In this document: positions 18,248 through 25,980 of the stretch, one piece after another
How positions within the stretch are numbered: position 1 is the first letter of the stretch
How the letters are laid out: each line of letters starts with the position of its first letter
NCBI GenBank assembly: GCA_052034005.1
Contig: JBPOJB010000023.1
Location: forward strand, 186,001 to 250,000
DNA length: 64,000 bases
Source: JAAYDI01 sp052034005
GTDB lineage: Bacteria; Planctomycetota; Planctomycetia; Pirellulales; Pirellulaceae
Direction of reading: 5' to 3'
The notes under the pieces: generated by a model
What the model was told of the DNA's origin: nothing
Database searches by the model: none
What the model saw: only the letters and a program-made list of their open reading frames with translations
Program-made: the position numbers and the translations under genes

Positions 18248-21200
18248 GTGGGACTCTTCTCGAACCGATCATTCTGGCCGCGTCGCAACCGCTCGCAAGG
18301 CAAGGCGTCCTCCCCGCGCGGCAGCGCCCGGCGCGGGCGGCGTTGCCAGTTCGAACTGATGGAGTCGCGGCGCCTGCTGGCGGCCAGCCCGATCCAGCTG
18401 GGGACGGTGTACATCGAACAGGACCTGGGGTCCGACTTGCATGGCGACCGGTTCGAGGTGCAGTTCAAAGGCGGTGCGCCGGGCACCGAGTTGACCCGGC
18501 TGGTCATCAACTGCGACCGCGGCGCGCCCGGCCTGGACCAGAACGATCTCATCTTCGACACGGTGCCGACCGGATTGGGCGCCGACCTGGCCTCCCCGTT
18601 CCAGCTGATCCAGTTGACGACTGCCGATCCGACCGCGCGGGTCGAGGCGCACGTGACCGACGGGGAATCCGTCCTGGTGCTCGACCTCTACAGGTTCCGT
18701 GCCGGCGACCTGCTGATCTTCACGATCGACGTGGATGAAGTCCAGTACTTCGACCCGTCGATCACGGACGTGGCGGTGATCAACCAAGGCATCGACCCGA
18801 TCACATCCGGCGTGGAATTCCAGTCTTCCACGCTGTCGGCGACGTTCGTGGCGCCGCACTACCTCGATGCGCCGGGCACCGGCATGTTCTGGAACTTCTA
18901 CGATCCGGCCCTGGCGGCCAGCGGACTCGACCTGTCGCCCGACGACGTCGATGGTCAGCGCGACCGCACGGCCGGCGCGTTTCTGACGGTCCAGCAGCTG
19001 ATCCAACCCGCGTCGATCAGCGGCTACGTGTACGCAGACGACAACAACGACGGCCGGCGCGACCCGGGCGAGCAGGGCCTGGCGGGCGTCACAGTCCAGG
19101 TGATTCCGGTCGAGACGATCGAGCCTCAGCAGACCGTGACGCTCACCACAGACGCCCGCGGCTACTACGAAGCCACCCGCCTCATGCCGGGCACGTACCG
19201 GATCGTCGAGGTGCAGCAGCCGGCGCCCTACCTGGACGGGCTCGACGCGGCCGGCACGGTCAACGGCGTGCCGCGGGGCAGGGCCGTGAACCCGGGCGAC
19301 CGCATCGAAGACATTTTTCTCGGCGGCGGCGAGCACGGCATCGAGTACAACTTCGGCGAGATCCTGCCCGTCTCGATCAGCGGCAACGTGCATCTCTCGA
19401 ACGCCGACGGCGATTGCTACAGCGTCTGCATCGGCTGCCGGCCGCTGCCCGGCGTGACGGTCCAACTGTTCGACGCCCAGGGGCAACTGGTGGCCCAGAC
19501 ATTGACCGACGCGCAGGGCGACTACCGATTCTCGAGCCTCGCGCCCGGCGTGTACACCGTGATCGAGACCACACCGCCGGGCCTGATCGACGGCGCGGCC
19601 TTCGCCGGCACGGTCAACGGCGTCGTGCACGGCCAGGTCCTGGACCCCAACACGATCGCCCAGATCCAACTGCTGGCCGGCAACAGCGGCGTGAATTACG
19701 ACTTCTGTGAACATGAGCCTTCGTCGGTCTCCGGCTACGTGTATCACGACCGGAACAACAATGGGCTGCGCGAGACGGGCGAAGAGGCGATCCCGGGCGT
19801 GACCGTCACGCTCCGCAACTCGGCCGGGCAGGTGCTCGCCTCCGCCACGACCAACGCACAGGGCTATTACGAGTTCACCGGGCTGTCGGCCGGCCTGTAT
19901 CAACTGGCCGAACTCCAGCCCGCTACATGGCTGGACGGCAAGGACACCCCCGGCACCGTGGACGGCGTGCCGCGCGGGGTGGTCAGCGCCAACGACCTGC
20001 TGGGCGATGTGCAACTGCGTTGGGGCTCGATCGGTAAGGATTACAACTTCGGCGAACTGCGGCCGGCCAGCCTCCAAGGGACCGTGTTCGCCGACTATGA
20101 CGGCAACTGCCTGTTCGACCCGACGGACCGACCGATCGCCGGCGTCAAGCTGGAACTGCTGAACGCGCACGGCACGGTCGTGGCCACCACCTACACCAAC
20201 AGCCAGGGCGACTATCGGTTCGATCAACTGGTTCCCGGCGTCTACGCGGTGCGCGAGACGCAACCGGACGGTTACTTTCAAGGTTGTCAGCAGGCCGGGT
20301 CGCACGGCGGTGACGCGTCGGTGGTCGACCTGATCTCGCAGATCCCGATCGGCTCGGGCGAAGCGCTGACCCGGTACGACTTCAGCGAAATCCCGCCCGG
20401 CAGCATCTCGGGCTACGTGTTCCAGGACGGGCCGGCCTTGGAGACCGACGATGGCCAGCCGCCCTCGAACGTGGCGGAGCTGCGCGACGGGCGGAGGACC
20501 GCCGACGACCAACCGCTCGCCGGCGTGCTGCTGGAGCTGCGTGACGGCTGGACCGGCCTGCCGATCATGGCCCACCAGGCGTTGCCCGGCGCGTATCCGC
20601 CCGGCGCGATCACGGTCCTGACCGACGCCCAGGGCTTCTATCTGTTTCACAGCCTGCCGCCGGGCAGCTACGCCGTGTATGAAATCCATCCGGCGCCGTA
20701 TTTCGACTACCTCGACACGCCCGGCACGACGTCGGGGATCGCCTTCAACGGCGATTCGCCGGAACTGGACGCCATCATCGAGACGCTGGCCAAGGACCCG
20801 GCCCATGACGCGATCGTTCGGATTCCGCTCGCCGCCGGAGGCGCCTCGCTGGAGAACAACTTCAGCGAACTGCGCATCGTCCGGACGCACCTTCCGCCCG
20901 AGCCGCCGCCCCCCGAGCTGCTGAGGCCGGCCCGGTACGTGCCGCTCATCCCGCCCGCCATCCCGTGGAACCCGGCGGTGGCCGATGCCCCACGCGTGAT
21001 CGAGCACATCCCGGTGTACCAGGCGGCCAGCGCCCTGCCCATGACCTGGCACTTGAGCATCGTCAACGGCGGCCACCCGCGCGGCCAGCGCCCCGACGCG
21101 GATGCCACCGAAGGACGCTGGCGGACCGTGTCGCTGCTGAATCACACCCAGTGGGTCGCGGTCGCCATGCACCAGGGATACTGGACGCTGCCGGCTGAAC

Positions 21201-22027
21201 TGTGCGCCGCCTGGGAGGGCGGGCCGGTGTTCATGTTCGGCATGCCCGGCGCGCTGCCGATCGCCGGCGACTTCAACGGCGATGGCCGCAGCGAAATGGG
21301 GATCTACTACAAAGGCCAGTGGTTCATCGACCTCAACGGCAACGGCCGGTGGGACGAGTCGGACCTGTGGGCGCAGCTGGGCACGGAGATGGACCTGCCG
21401 GTCGTCGGCGATTGGGACGGAGACGGCAAGGACGACATCGGGATCTTCGGACCCGAATGGCGCGGCGACGACCGCGCGATCGCCGCCGAGCCGGGCCTGC
21501 CCGACTCGCATAACGAATACCGCCGCACGCTGGTCCGGATCAACAACCCGCCGAAAAACCTGCCTCCGGAACCGGCGGAAGCCACCAGCGGGCGCCGCGC
21601 GTTGAAGCATACCGCCGAGGGCGTCCCGCGCGAGGACGTGATCGATCACGTGTTCCGGTTCGGCGTCAGCGTCGACCTGCCCGTGGCCGGCGACTGGAAT
21701 GGCGACGGCATCTCGTCGATCGGCGTGTTCCGGGCCGGCACCTGGATTCTCGACGCCGACGGCGACGGCCGATTGACCGATCGGGACCTCGTGGTCCACT
21801 TCGGAACCGAGGGCGACCTGCCGGTGGTCGGCGACTGGAACGGTGACGGGATCGACGACATCGGCGTCTTTCGCCAGGGCACCTGGATCCTGGACAGCAA
21901 CGGCAACCGCCGGCTGGACGCGGGTGACAAGCGGTTCCAGATGGGAGAGGCCAACGACCTGCCGGTGGTGGGCGACTGGAACGGAGACGGATGTGACGAC
22001 CCGGCCTATTACCGCGACGCGGGATAG
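18248..22027 (+). CDS. Large surface protein with SdrD-B-like domains and FG-GAP-like repeats
   Basis: A 1259-residue protein. The GTG at 18248 has AGGGAGG six bases upstream and is my chosen start; the frame stays open to 17456, but that part only shadows the WD40 gene. The N-terminus is Arg-rich and ends in MESRRLLAASP, resembling the LExRxLL-type motif on large planctomycete exported proteins. A 200-residue domain follows, then five SdrD-B-like (Cna-B-type) beta domains of about 110-150 residues, each opening like SGYVYxDxNNDGxRDxGE and closing like YNFGEI. The last 250 residues carry repeated calcium-binding-like loops (GDWNGDGxxDIGVF and LDADGDGRL), as in FG-GAP/VCBS propellers. It is probably an adhesin or envelope structural protein; there is no sortase or dockerin motif at the C-terminus. 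Confidence 0.85.
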   Translation: MGLFSNRSFWPRRNRSQGKASSPRGSARRGRRCQFELMESRRLLAASPIQLGTVYIEQDLGSDLHGDRFEVQFKGGAPGTELTRLVINCDRGAPGLDQNDLIFDTVPTGLGADLASPFQLIQLTTADPTARVEAHVTDGESVLVLDLYRFRAGDLLIFTIDVDEVQYFDPSITDVAVINQGIDPITSGVEFQSSTLSATFVAPHYLDAPGTGMFWNFYDPALAASGLDLSPDDVDGQRDRTAGAFLTVQQLIQPASISGYVYADDNNDGRRDPGEQGLAGVTVQVIPVETIEPQQTVTLTTDARGYYEATRLMPGTYRIVEVQQPAPYLDGLDAAGTVNGVPRGRAVNPGDRIEDIFLGGGEHGIEYNFGEILPVSISGNVHLSNADGDCYSVCIGCRPLPGVTVQLFDAQGQLVAQTLTDAQGDYRFSSLAPGVYTVIETTPPGLIDGAAFAGTVNGVVHGQVLDPNTIAQIQLLAGNSGVNYDFCEHEPSSVSGYVYHDRNNNGLRETGEEAIPGVTVTLRNSAGQVLASATTNAQGYYEFTGLSAGLYQLAELQPATWLDGKDTPGTVDGVPRGVVSANDLLGDVQLRWGSIGKDYNFGELRPASLQGTVFADYDGNCLFDPTDRPIAGVKLELLNAHGTVVATTYTNSQGDYRFDQLVPGVYAVRETQPDGYFQGCQQAGSHGGDASVVDLISQIPIGSGEALTRYDFSEIPPGSISGYVFQDGPALETDDGQPPSNVAELRDGRRTADDQPLAGVLLELRDGWTGLPIMAHQALPGAYPPGAITVLTDAQGFYLFHSLPPGSYAVYEIHPAPYFDYLDTPGTTSGIAFNGDSPELDAIIETLAKDPAHDAIVRIPLAAGGASLENNFSELRIVRTHLPPEPPPPELLRPARYVPLIPPAIPWNPAVADAPRVIEHIPVYQAASALPMTWHLSIVNGGHPRGQRPDADATEGRWRTVSLLNHTQWVAVAMHQGYWTLPAELCAAWEGGPVFMFGMPGALPIAGDFNGDGRSEMGIYYKGQWFIDLNGNGRWDESDLWAQLGTEMDLPVVGDWDGDGKDDIGIFGPEWRGDDRAIAAEPGLPDSHNEYRRTLVRINNPPKNLPPEPAEATSGRRALKHTAEGVPREDVIDHVFRFGVSVDLPVAGDWNGDGISSIGVFRAGTWILDADGDGRLTDRDLVVHFGTEGDLPVVGDWNGDGIDDIGVFRQGTWILDSNGNRRLDAGDKRFQMGEANDLPVVGDWNGDGCDDPAYYRDAG

Positions 22028-22032
22028 GCGGC

Positions 22033-22203
22033 CTACTGGCCTTTGAGGGTTTTGATGTCCGCGACCAGCGTCGCGACCTCTCGTTCGAGCCGTTCCACCT
22101 CACCCGGGGTGTCGTTCTGCTTGCGCGCTCCGGCCAACTGCTGCCGCACGAGCTGGAGACGCTGGTTGAGGATGTCGAGCTTCTTCTTGGCTTTCTTGTC
22201 CAT
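22033..22203 (-). CDS. Small coiled-coil protein
   Basis: A 56-residue protein, Lys-rich at the start (MDKKAKKKLDILNQ) and then a heptad-like helix (VERLEREVATLVADIKTL). The ATG has AAGGAG upstream with good spacing, which supports a real gene. No signal peptide or membrane segment is visible. It lies 37 bases downstream of the tRNA nucleotidyltransferase-family gene on the same strand, so they probably share a transcript, and it converges on the giant surface-protein gene with a five-base gap. Function unknown; a small RNA- or protein-binding helix is possible. Confidence 0.65.
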   Translation of the reverse strand: MDKKAKKKLDILNQRLQLVRQQLAGARKQNDTPGEVERLEREVATLVADIKTLKGQ

Positions 22204-22240
22204 GGGCGCTCCTTGAGTCCCTGAAGGGTCCGTATTGTCG

Positions 22241-23527
22241 TCAATCGGCCGGCTCAAGCAGCCGTTGGGCCAGGGCCAGCGCTTCCGCCCGATTGTGGAT
22301 CTGCCCGTCAAGCTGCGCGTCGCGGACGCGGCTCAGCACGTCGCGGAACCGGGGGCCCGGCCGATAGCCGGCCGTGCGCAGGTCGTCGCCCGTGATCAGC
22401 AGCGGTGGGTTTAACAGGTGCACGGGCATCCTCAGCCGGGCGCGGCAATAGTCGATGTCGCGCACGTGCCCATCGACTTCGCGGGCGATCGCGTCGGCAA
22501 GCGTCAGCAGTTCGTCGCGCAGATCGGCGATCAGGATGCGCTGGAGCTGCGGCCAGGTCAGGGTCGAGGCACGCCGCACCAGGGCCTGATGGGCCAGCAG
22601 CCAGCCGGTGCCCCGCCGCTCCTCGTTCGAGAGCCGCCAGCGGCCGCCGATGGCCTCTACCAGGCTCGATTGCTCCGCTGCCTGCTCGTCGAGGCCCCAG
22701 AGCAGCGCGGCCAGCGCGACCCGGAACGTCGGTTCACGGAGCGAGGCAAGGATGCGGAGCATCGTGGACCAGCGCTCTGCCCGGCCCGCCGCCACGCCCT
22801 CGCCCGATACCGCGCACTCGGGCATGAGCACCGCCAGCAGCTGCAGGTCCCGCAACAGCTCGATGCCCTGTGCGCGGTGCGGATCCACCAGGATCCTCCG
22901 CATTTCCGCTGCGATCCGCTCACCACTGACCACCGTGATCGTGGGGGCCTGTGCCTGGATGGCCGCCCGGGTGGCGGGGTCGATCTGAAAACCGAAGACT
23001 GTCGCCAGCCGCGCCGCGCGCAGCATGCGGAGCTTGTCCTCGCCAAACCGCTCCAGCGGATCGCCGATCGCCCGCAGGATGCGGGCCTCCAGGTCCCGCC
23101 GACCCCCCACATAGTCAATCACTTCGTCGGTCAACGGGTTGTAGAACATGCCGTTGACCGTGAAGTCGCGGCGCAACGCGTCCTCCCGTGCGGTGCTGAA
23201 GCGGATCGCGTCCGGTCGCCGACCGTCGCCGTACGCCGCGTCGCATCGGAACGTGGCGACCTGGACCTGGCCCTCCTCCCGGGCCCCCAAGATGGCCACG
23301 ACGCCGAAAGACTCGCCAATGGCCAGAGTCCGCCGGGGACCGAGGCAGCGACGCACTTCGTCCGGCGAGGCGCTGGTGGCCACGTCGTAGTCCAGAGGGG
23401 TTCGTCCCAGGAGCTGGTCGCGCACACAGCCGCCCGCCCAGAACGCCTCATAACCGGACTCGCGCAGCGCGCGCACCACGTACAGCGCGAAACGACGGGC
23501 TCGGTCGGGTCGGATCCTGTCGGTCAT
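22241..23527 (-). CDS. CCA tRNA nucleotidyltransferase / poly(A) polymerase family protein
   Basis: A 428-residue class II nucleotidyltransferase. The catalytic motif is FWAGGCVRDQLLGRTPLDYDVAT, split here as GGCVRDQLLG near residue 31 and DYD near 46. The second motif RRDFTVNGMFYNP and the RNA- and ATP-binding EDKLRMLRAARLA follow, and the rest is helical. These motifs are shared by CCA-adding enzymes and poly(A) polymerase I, and the two cannot be told apart by eye. A tRNA-repair role is favoured because both tRNA genes in this window lack an encoded CCA end, so the organism must have a CCA-adding enzyme somewhere. The gene is divergent from tRNA-Leu. The ATG at 23527 starts right at the conserved N-terminus. 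Confidence 0.88.
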   Translation of the reverse strand: MTDRIRPDRARRFALYVVRALRESGYEAFWAGGCVRDQLLGRTPLDYDVATSASPDEVRRCLGPRRTLAIGESFGVVAILGAREEGQVQVATFRCDAAYGDGRRPDAIRFSTAREDALRRDFTVNGMFYNPLTDEVIDYVGGRRDLEARILRAIGDPLERFGEDKLRMLRAARLATVFGFQIDPATRAAIQAQAPTITVVSGERIAAEMRRILVDPHRAQGIELLRDLQLLAVLMPECAVSGEGVAAGRAERWSTMLRILASLREPTFRVALAALLWGLDEQAAEQSSLVEAIGGRWRLSNEERRGTGWLLAHQALVRRASTLTWPQLQRILIADLRDELLTLADAIAREVDGHVRDIDYCRARLRMPVHLLNPPLLITGDDLRTAGYRPGPRFRDVLSRVRDAQLDGQIHNRAEALALAQRLLEPAD

Positions 23528-23677
23528 GACGATACGGCCAGTCGAGGCGCGGCCGGACTGAAACGGGTGACGGCCACTTGATGCGCTACGAGACTATGAT
23601 CTATAAATGAAATCTCCGGCGCGGCCTAGTGCTCGACCGGCCAGCAGCTTCCGACCCGGCCACTGTCGTGCCCCACT

Positions 23678-23762
<85 letters not shown>

Positions 23763-23776
23763 CTGACAGTGGCGGG

Positions 23777-23800
23777 GAGGGCTGGCCGGTCTCTTTTTTT
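23777..23800 (+). terminator. Putative terminator after tRNA-Leu
   Basis: A run of seven T (23794-23800) follows a GC-rich segment that can form only a short stem (GAGG/TCTC). The position 15 bases after the tRNA supports a terminator, but the stem is weak. Confidence 0.4.
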
Positions 23801-23954
23801 GCGCCGTTTTCTGCCCTGTAGACCCCGTAGCGTCCCACGCCCCGGTGCTGCGACGCGCATCCGGCCGGGCCGACTTGAGCGAATTTTCTCGGGCCGTAAA
23901 CAGGCTCGCAGCACGCATTTCTGGAAATCTCCCAATTTTTCTAAAGCCGCCAAT

Positions 23955-23982
23955 TTGACATCTGGCATATGTGACATAGGTT
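23955..23982 (+). promoter_or_regulatory. Promoter of Flp/Tad pilus operon
   Basis: A perfect TTGACA (23955-23960), spacer 16 bases, and TAGGTT (23977-23982). Transcription would begin near 23989, a few bases before the first stem of the riboswitch, which makes the pairing convincing. Confidence 0.6.
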
Positions 23983-23993
23983 TCAGTAGCTTC

Positions 23994-24089
23994 TCATCCT
24001 CGAGAAAGGCAAACCGTCCGCAAGGGCGGCACGCAAAGCCGCGGGTCGTCCCACTGTGTGGGGCGACAGTCGGGCTGCCGAATGGGTGA
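23994..24089 (+). ncRNA. Class-I cyclic-di-GMP riboswitch (GEMM-I) upstream of flp pilin
   Basis: P1 is TCATCC (23994-23999) with GGGTGA (24084-24089). The core has GGCAAACC (24008-24015), a hairpin CCGTCC-GCAA-GGGCGG with a GNRA tetraloop (24014-24029), ACGCAAAGCC (24031-24040) and a long P3 stem GTCGTCCCAC/GTGGGGCGAC (24045-24067). It closes with GGGCTGCCGAATGG. These match the conserved blocks of the GEMM-I aptamer. The three ligand-contact positions of the Vibrio Vc2 structure appear conserved: G20 (24008), A47 (24035) and C92 (24078). G at position 20 favours c-di-GMP over the cGAMP-type variant. It lies about 220 bases before the flp start. Whether ligand turns expression on or off is not clear from the downstream sequence. 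Confidence 0.88.
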
Positions 24090-24312
24090 TACCGGCCGTG
24101 AGCGGGTTGTCCCGGGCGCGACTGGATCCCAGATCGGGTGAAGATGACGAGGCAAGCCTAGTTTTTCGCGGGTTCCCGCTCCGTTACAAGACGGCTCATC
24201 GGTGATGCTGACGCACGACGAGTGGGGATCTGTAACGTACCTTTCACCATGGCCACGTTCCTCGGTCGAGACACGAAAGGGCCGGGGGACGAACCAGAAT
24301 CTGGAGGAAGTG
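24090..24312 (+). other. Leader between riboswitch and flp start (expression platform)
   Basis: A stretch of 223 bases with no gene. It contains a GC-rich segment right after the aptamer (CCGTGAGCGGGTTGTCCCGGG) and a TTTTTCGCGGGTTCCCGC segment around 24160-24180. These could form competing structures, but I could not identify a clear terminator/antiterminator pair. The flp ribosome-binding site GGAGGAAG is at the end. Confidence 0.5.
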
Positions 24313-24495
24313 ATGAAGAGTCTCGCATTGAAAGTGCAACGTTTCCTCGCGTCGGAAGATGGCCCGACTGCCGTCGAGTACGCTGTGATGCTGGCGCTGA
24401 TTATCATCGTCTGCTTGACAGCGATCACGAACATTGGAAGCAACGCCAACTCGACGTTCCAGGGTGTGGCGGACCAGTTGCAGCAGACGCCCTAA
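24313..24495 (+). CDS. flp: Flp-type pilin
   Basis: A 60-residue prepilin. A short leader of 17 residues ends in glycine, and the cleavage site G17/PTAVEY matches the Flp consensus G/XXXXEY. A hydrophobic helix follows (AVMLALIIIVCLTAITNIGS), then a short polar tail. Flp pilins polymerise into adhesive Tad pili after processing by the prepilin peptidase encoded next. The ATG at 24313 has GGAGG eight bases upstream; longer in-frame starts have no such site and would add a non-pilin N-terminus. It is the first gene after the c-di-GMP riboswitch and is followed by a very stable hairpin, consistent with pilin being made in excess over the machinery. Confidence 0.93.
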   Translation: MKSLALKVQRFLASEDGPTAVEYAVMLALIIIVCLTAITNIGSNANSTFQGVADQLQQTP

Positions 24496-24799
24496 CCGCG
24501 GGCGGGCTCTCTACTGTTGAGACGGTGAAGTTCCCCCCCTCGGCGCCGCTGGTCGGCGCCCAGGGGGGATTTCGCGAATATGGGCCGAGTGAGAAAGCAT
24601 GCCAGTCGAATCAGGAGTCGAACGGTGTACTCCCTACCAGCCGGTGCTGCGTTGTCCGGTGTGCTCGAAATGGTGTGCTACTGTTTCACGGTCATGGCAG
24701 CCGTGGTGAGTTGCCTCATGAGCTTGCGGTTTTAGGCGGCGGCAGGCGTGCTGGAAGGCCGGCTGTGAGACCTGAGTACACGCGAAGACGGAGAACAAC
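24496..24799 (+). other. flp-cpaA intergenic region with a hairpin and a possible tiny ORF
   Basis: This 304-base gap holds the hairpin at 24534-24568. After it, an ATG at 24580 opens a 51-codon frame (to 24735) ending in a hydrophobic, Cys-containing stretch (EMVCYCFTVMAAVVSCLMSL). It has no clear Shine-Dalgarno site outside the hairpin, so I do not call it a gene. Confidence 0.4.
24534..24568 (+). terminator. Stable hairpin after flp, probable partial terminator
   Basis: CCCCCCT pairs with AGGGGGG and GGCGCC with GGCGCC, separated by one C-C mismatch and a seven-base loop: 13 base pairs, nearly all G-C. It is followed by ATTTCG, so the T-run is short. It could stop part of the transcription after the pilin gene or stabilise the pilin mRNA end. 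Confidence 0.6.
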
Positions 24800-25381
24800 A
24801 TGGATACGCTTCACGTTTTGGTCGCCAGTGTGGCTGAGCATTGGGCCGTCTGGGTGGTCACGCTTTTCTTGATCGTGGCGGCCGTGATCGACGGTTACGC
24901 GTTGAAAGTCCCCAACTGGCTCACGTTCACGATGATCCTCAGCGGTTGGCTCTACGGCACCATGGCTCCCCCGGCCGGCGCCGGGTGGTACGCGGGGCTG
25001 GGCTGGAGCCTGCTTGGCACGCTCGTGGGCCTGGCACTCCTGTTGCCCATGTACGCCATTGGCGGCATGGGTGCCGGCGACGTCAAGCTGCTGGCCGGCG
25101 TCGGCGCCTGGGTCGGCGCATCGCACACGTTCTATGCGTTCTGCGTGGCGGCGATCGTCGGCGCCGTGCTGAGCATCGCCATGGTCGTGTTCCGCCGCGC
25201 CTGGAAGAAGCACGCCAACCAACTCTGGATGATCCTGGGCGAGATCCTCACGATCCGCGACCCCAACGAGTTGTCCGCCATCGCTGCCCAACGCAAGAGT
25301 TCGATGCTCCTCCTGCCTTATGGAATCCCAATTGCCATTGGTTCAATTGCATATTTCGTCTGGATGGGGATGCTCGTATGA
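24800..25381 (+). CDS. cpaA: Prepilin peptidase of Tad pilus (CpaA/TadV type)
   Basis: A 193-residue A24-family aspartic peptidase of the inner membrane. The two catalytic aspartates are visible: D31 in VIDGYALKVPN and D94 in the GxGD motif GMGAGDVKLL. Five to six hydrophobic segments span the length. It cleaves the leader from the Flp prepilin and probably from TadE. No N-terminal methylase domain is present, as usual for the Tad branch. The stop overlaps the next start (ATGA), so it is coupled to tadE. Confidence 0.92.
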   Translation: MDTLHVLVASVAEHWAVWVVTLFLIVAAVIDGYALKVPNWLTFTMILSGWLYGTMAPPAGAGWYAGLGWSLLGTLVGLALLLPMYAIGGMGAGDVKLLAGVGAWVGASHTFYAFCVAAIVGAVLSIAMVVFRRAWKKHANQLWMILGEILTIRDPNELSAIAAQRKSSMLLLPYGIPIAIGSIAYFVWMGMLV

Positions 25382-25896
25382 TCACCACAGTCCGACAACA
25401 CAGACAAACGAGCGAACGTGCGCAACCTGCACATGCTGAACAATGCGGGTCGAGCTTGACGCCCATGCTGTGGAAACTGGACAAATCTTGCCAATCGTAC
25501 CGAAGAAAACGACGAGGTGCTGCGGCGGTGGAGTTTGCCGTGGTAGCTCCGGTCTTCCTGTTGCTCGTGTTCGGGATGATCGAGTATGGGCGCATGGTGA
25601 TGGTTCAGCAGGTGCTGACCAACGCTTCGCGGGAAGGGGCTCGCGTGGCGGTGCTGGACGGTTCCTCTCACCAGCAGGTGGTGGACACGGTCACGCAGTA
25701 TCTGGTGAGCGGTTCGATCCAAGGCGCGAACATAACGATTAATCCTACGAATCCGGAGGACGCAGAGTTTGGGGATCCGGTGACGGTTACGGTCGATATC
25801 GGATTCAGTGATGTGAGCTGGCTTCCTTCGCCAATGTACTTGGGTGGGAAAACGCTTTCGGCAACGACCGTCATGCGTCGCGAGAGCGTTCAGTGA
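25378..25896 (+). CDS. tadE: TadE-like pseudopilin
   Basis: A 172-residue protein. A polar, Arg/Lys-ending N-terminus is followed by the TadE signature GAAAVEFAVVAPVFLLLVFGMIEYGR (hydrophobic segment about residues 48-70), then a soluble domain of about 100 residues. The G/AAAVEF site is the usual pseudopilin cleavage position. TadE-like minor pilins are needed for Tad pilus assembly. The ATG at 25378 overlaps the cpaA stop; ATG at 25465 is an alternative that would shorten the leader. Only one TadE-like gene is present; TadF and TadG are not seen here. Confidence 0.9.
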   Translation: MITTVRQHRQTSERAQPAHAEQCGSSLTPMLWKLDKSCQSYRRKRRGAAAVEFAVVAPVFLLLVFGMIEYGRMVMVQQVLTNASREGARVAVLDGSSHQQVVDTVTQYLVSGSIQGANITINPTNPEDAEFGDPVTVTVDIGFSDVSWLPSPMYLGGKTLSATTVMRRESVQ

Positions 25897-25980
25897 TCGA
25901 TCTTGCCTGCACCGACAGGGGCGTGAGATCGATGGGCGAGACGGTTTCACGAGCGGACCAGTTTGGGCAGAGGGAACACA

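Noticed and set aside
18269..21799. Long open frame on the minus strand (1176 codons) across the surface-protein gene
   Set aside because: It is opposite a clear repeat-domain protein, has no ribosome-binding site or recognisable domain, and is explained by high GC at third codon positions.
23994..24089. cGAMP-type (GEMM-Ib) riboswitch
   Set aside because: The position equivalent to G20 is G (24008), the c-di-GMP-type base; binding tests could still overturn this.
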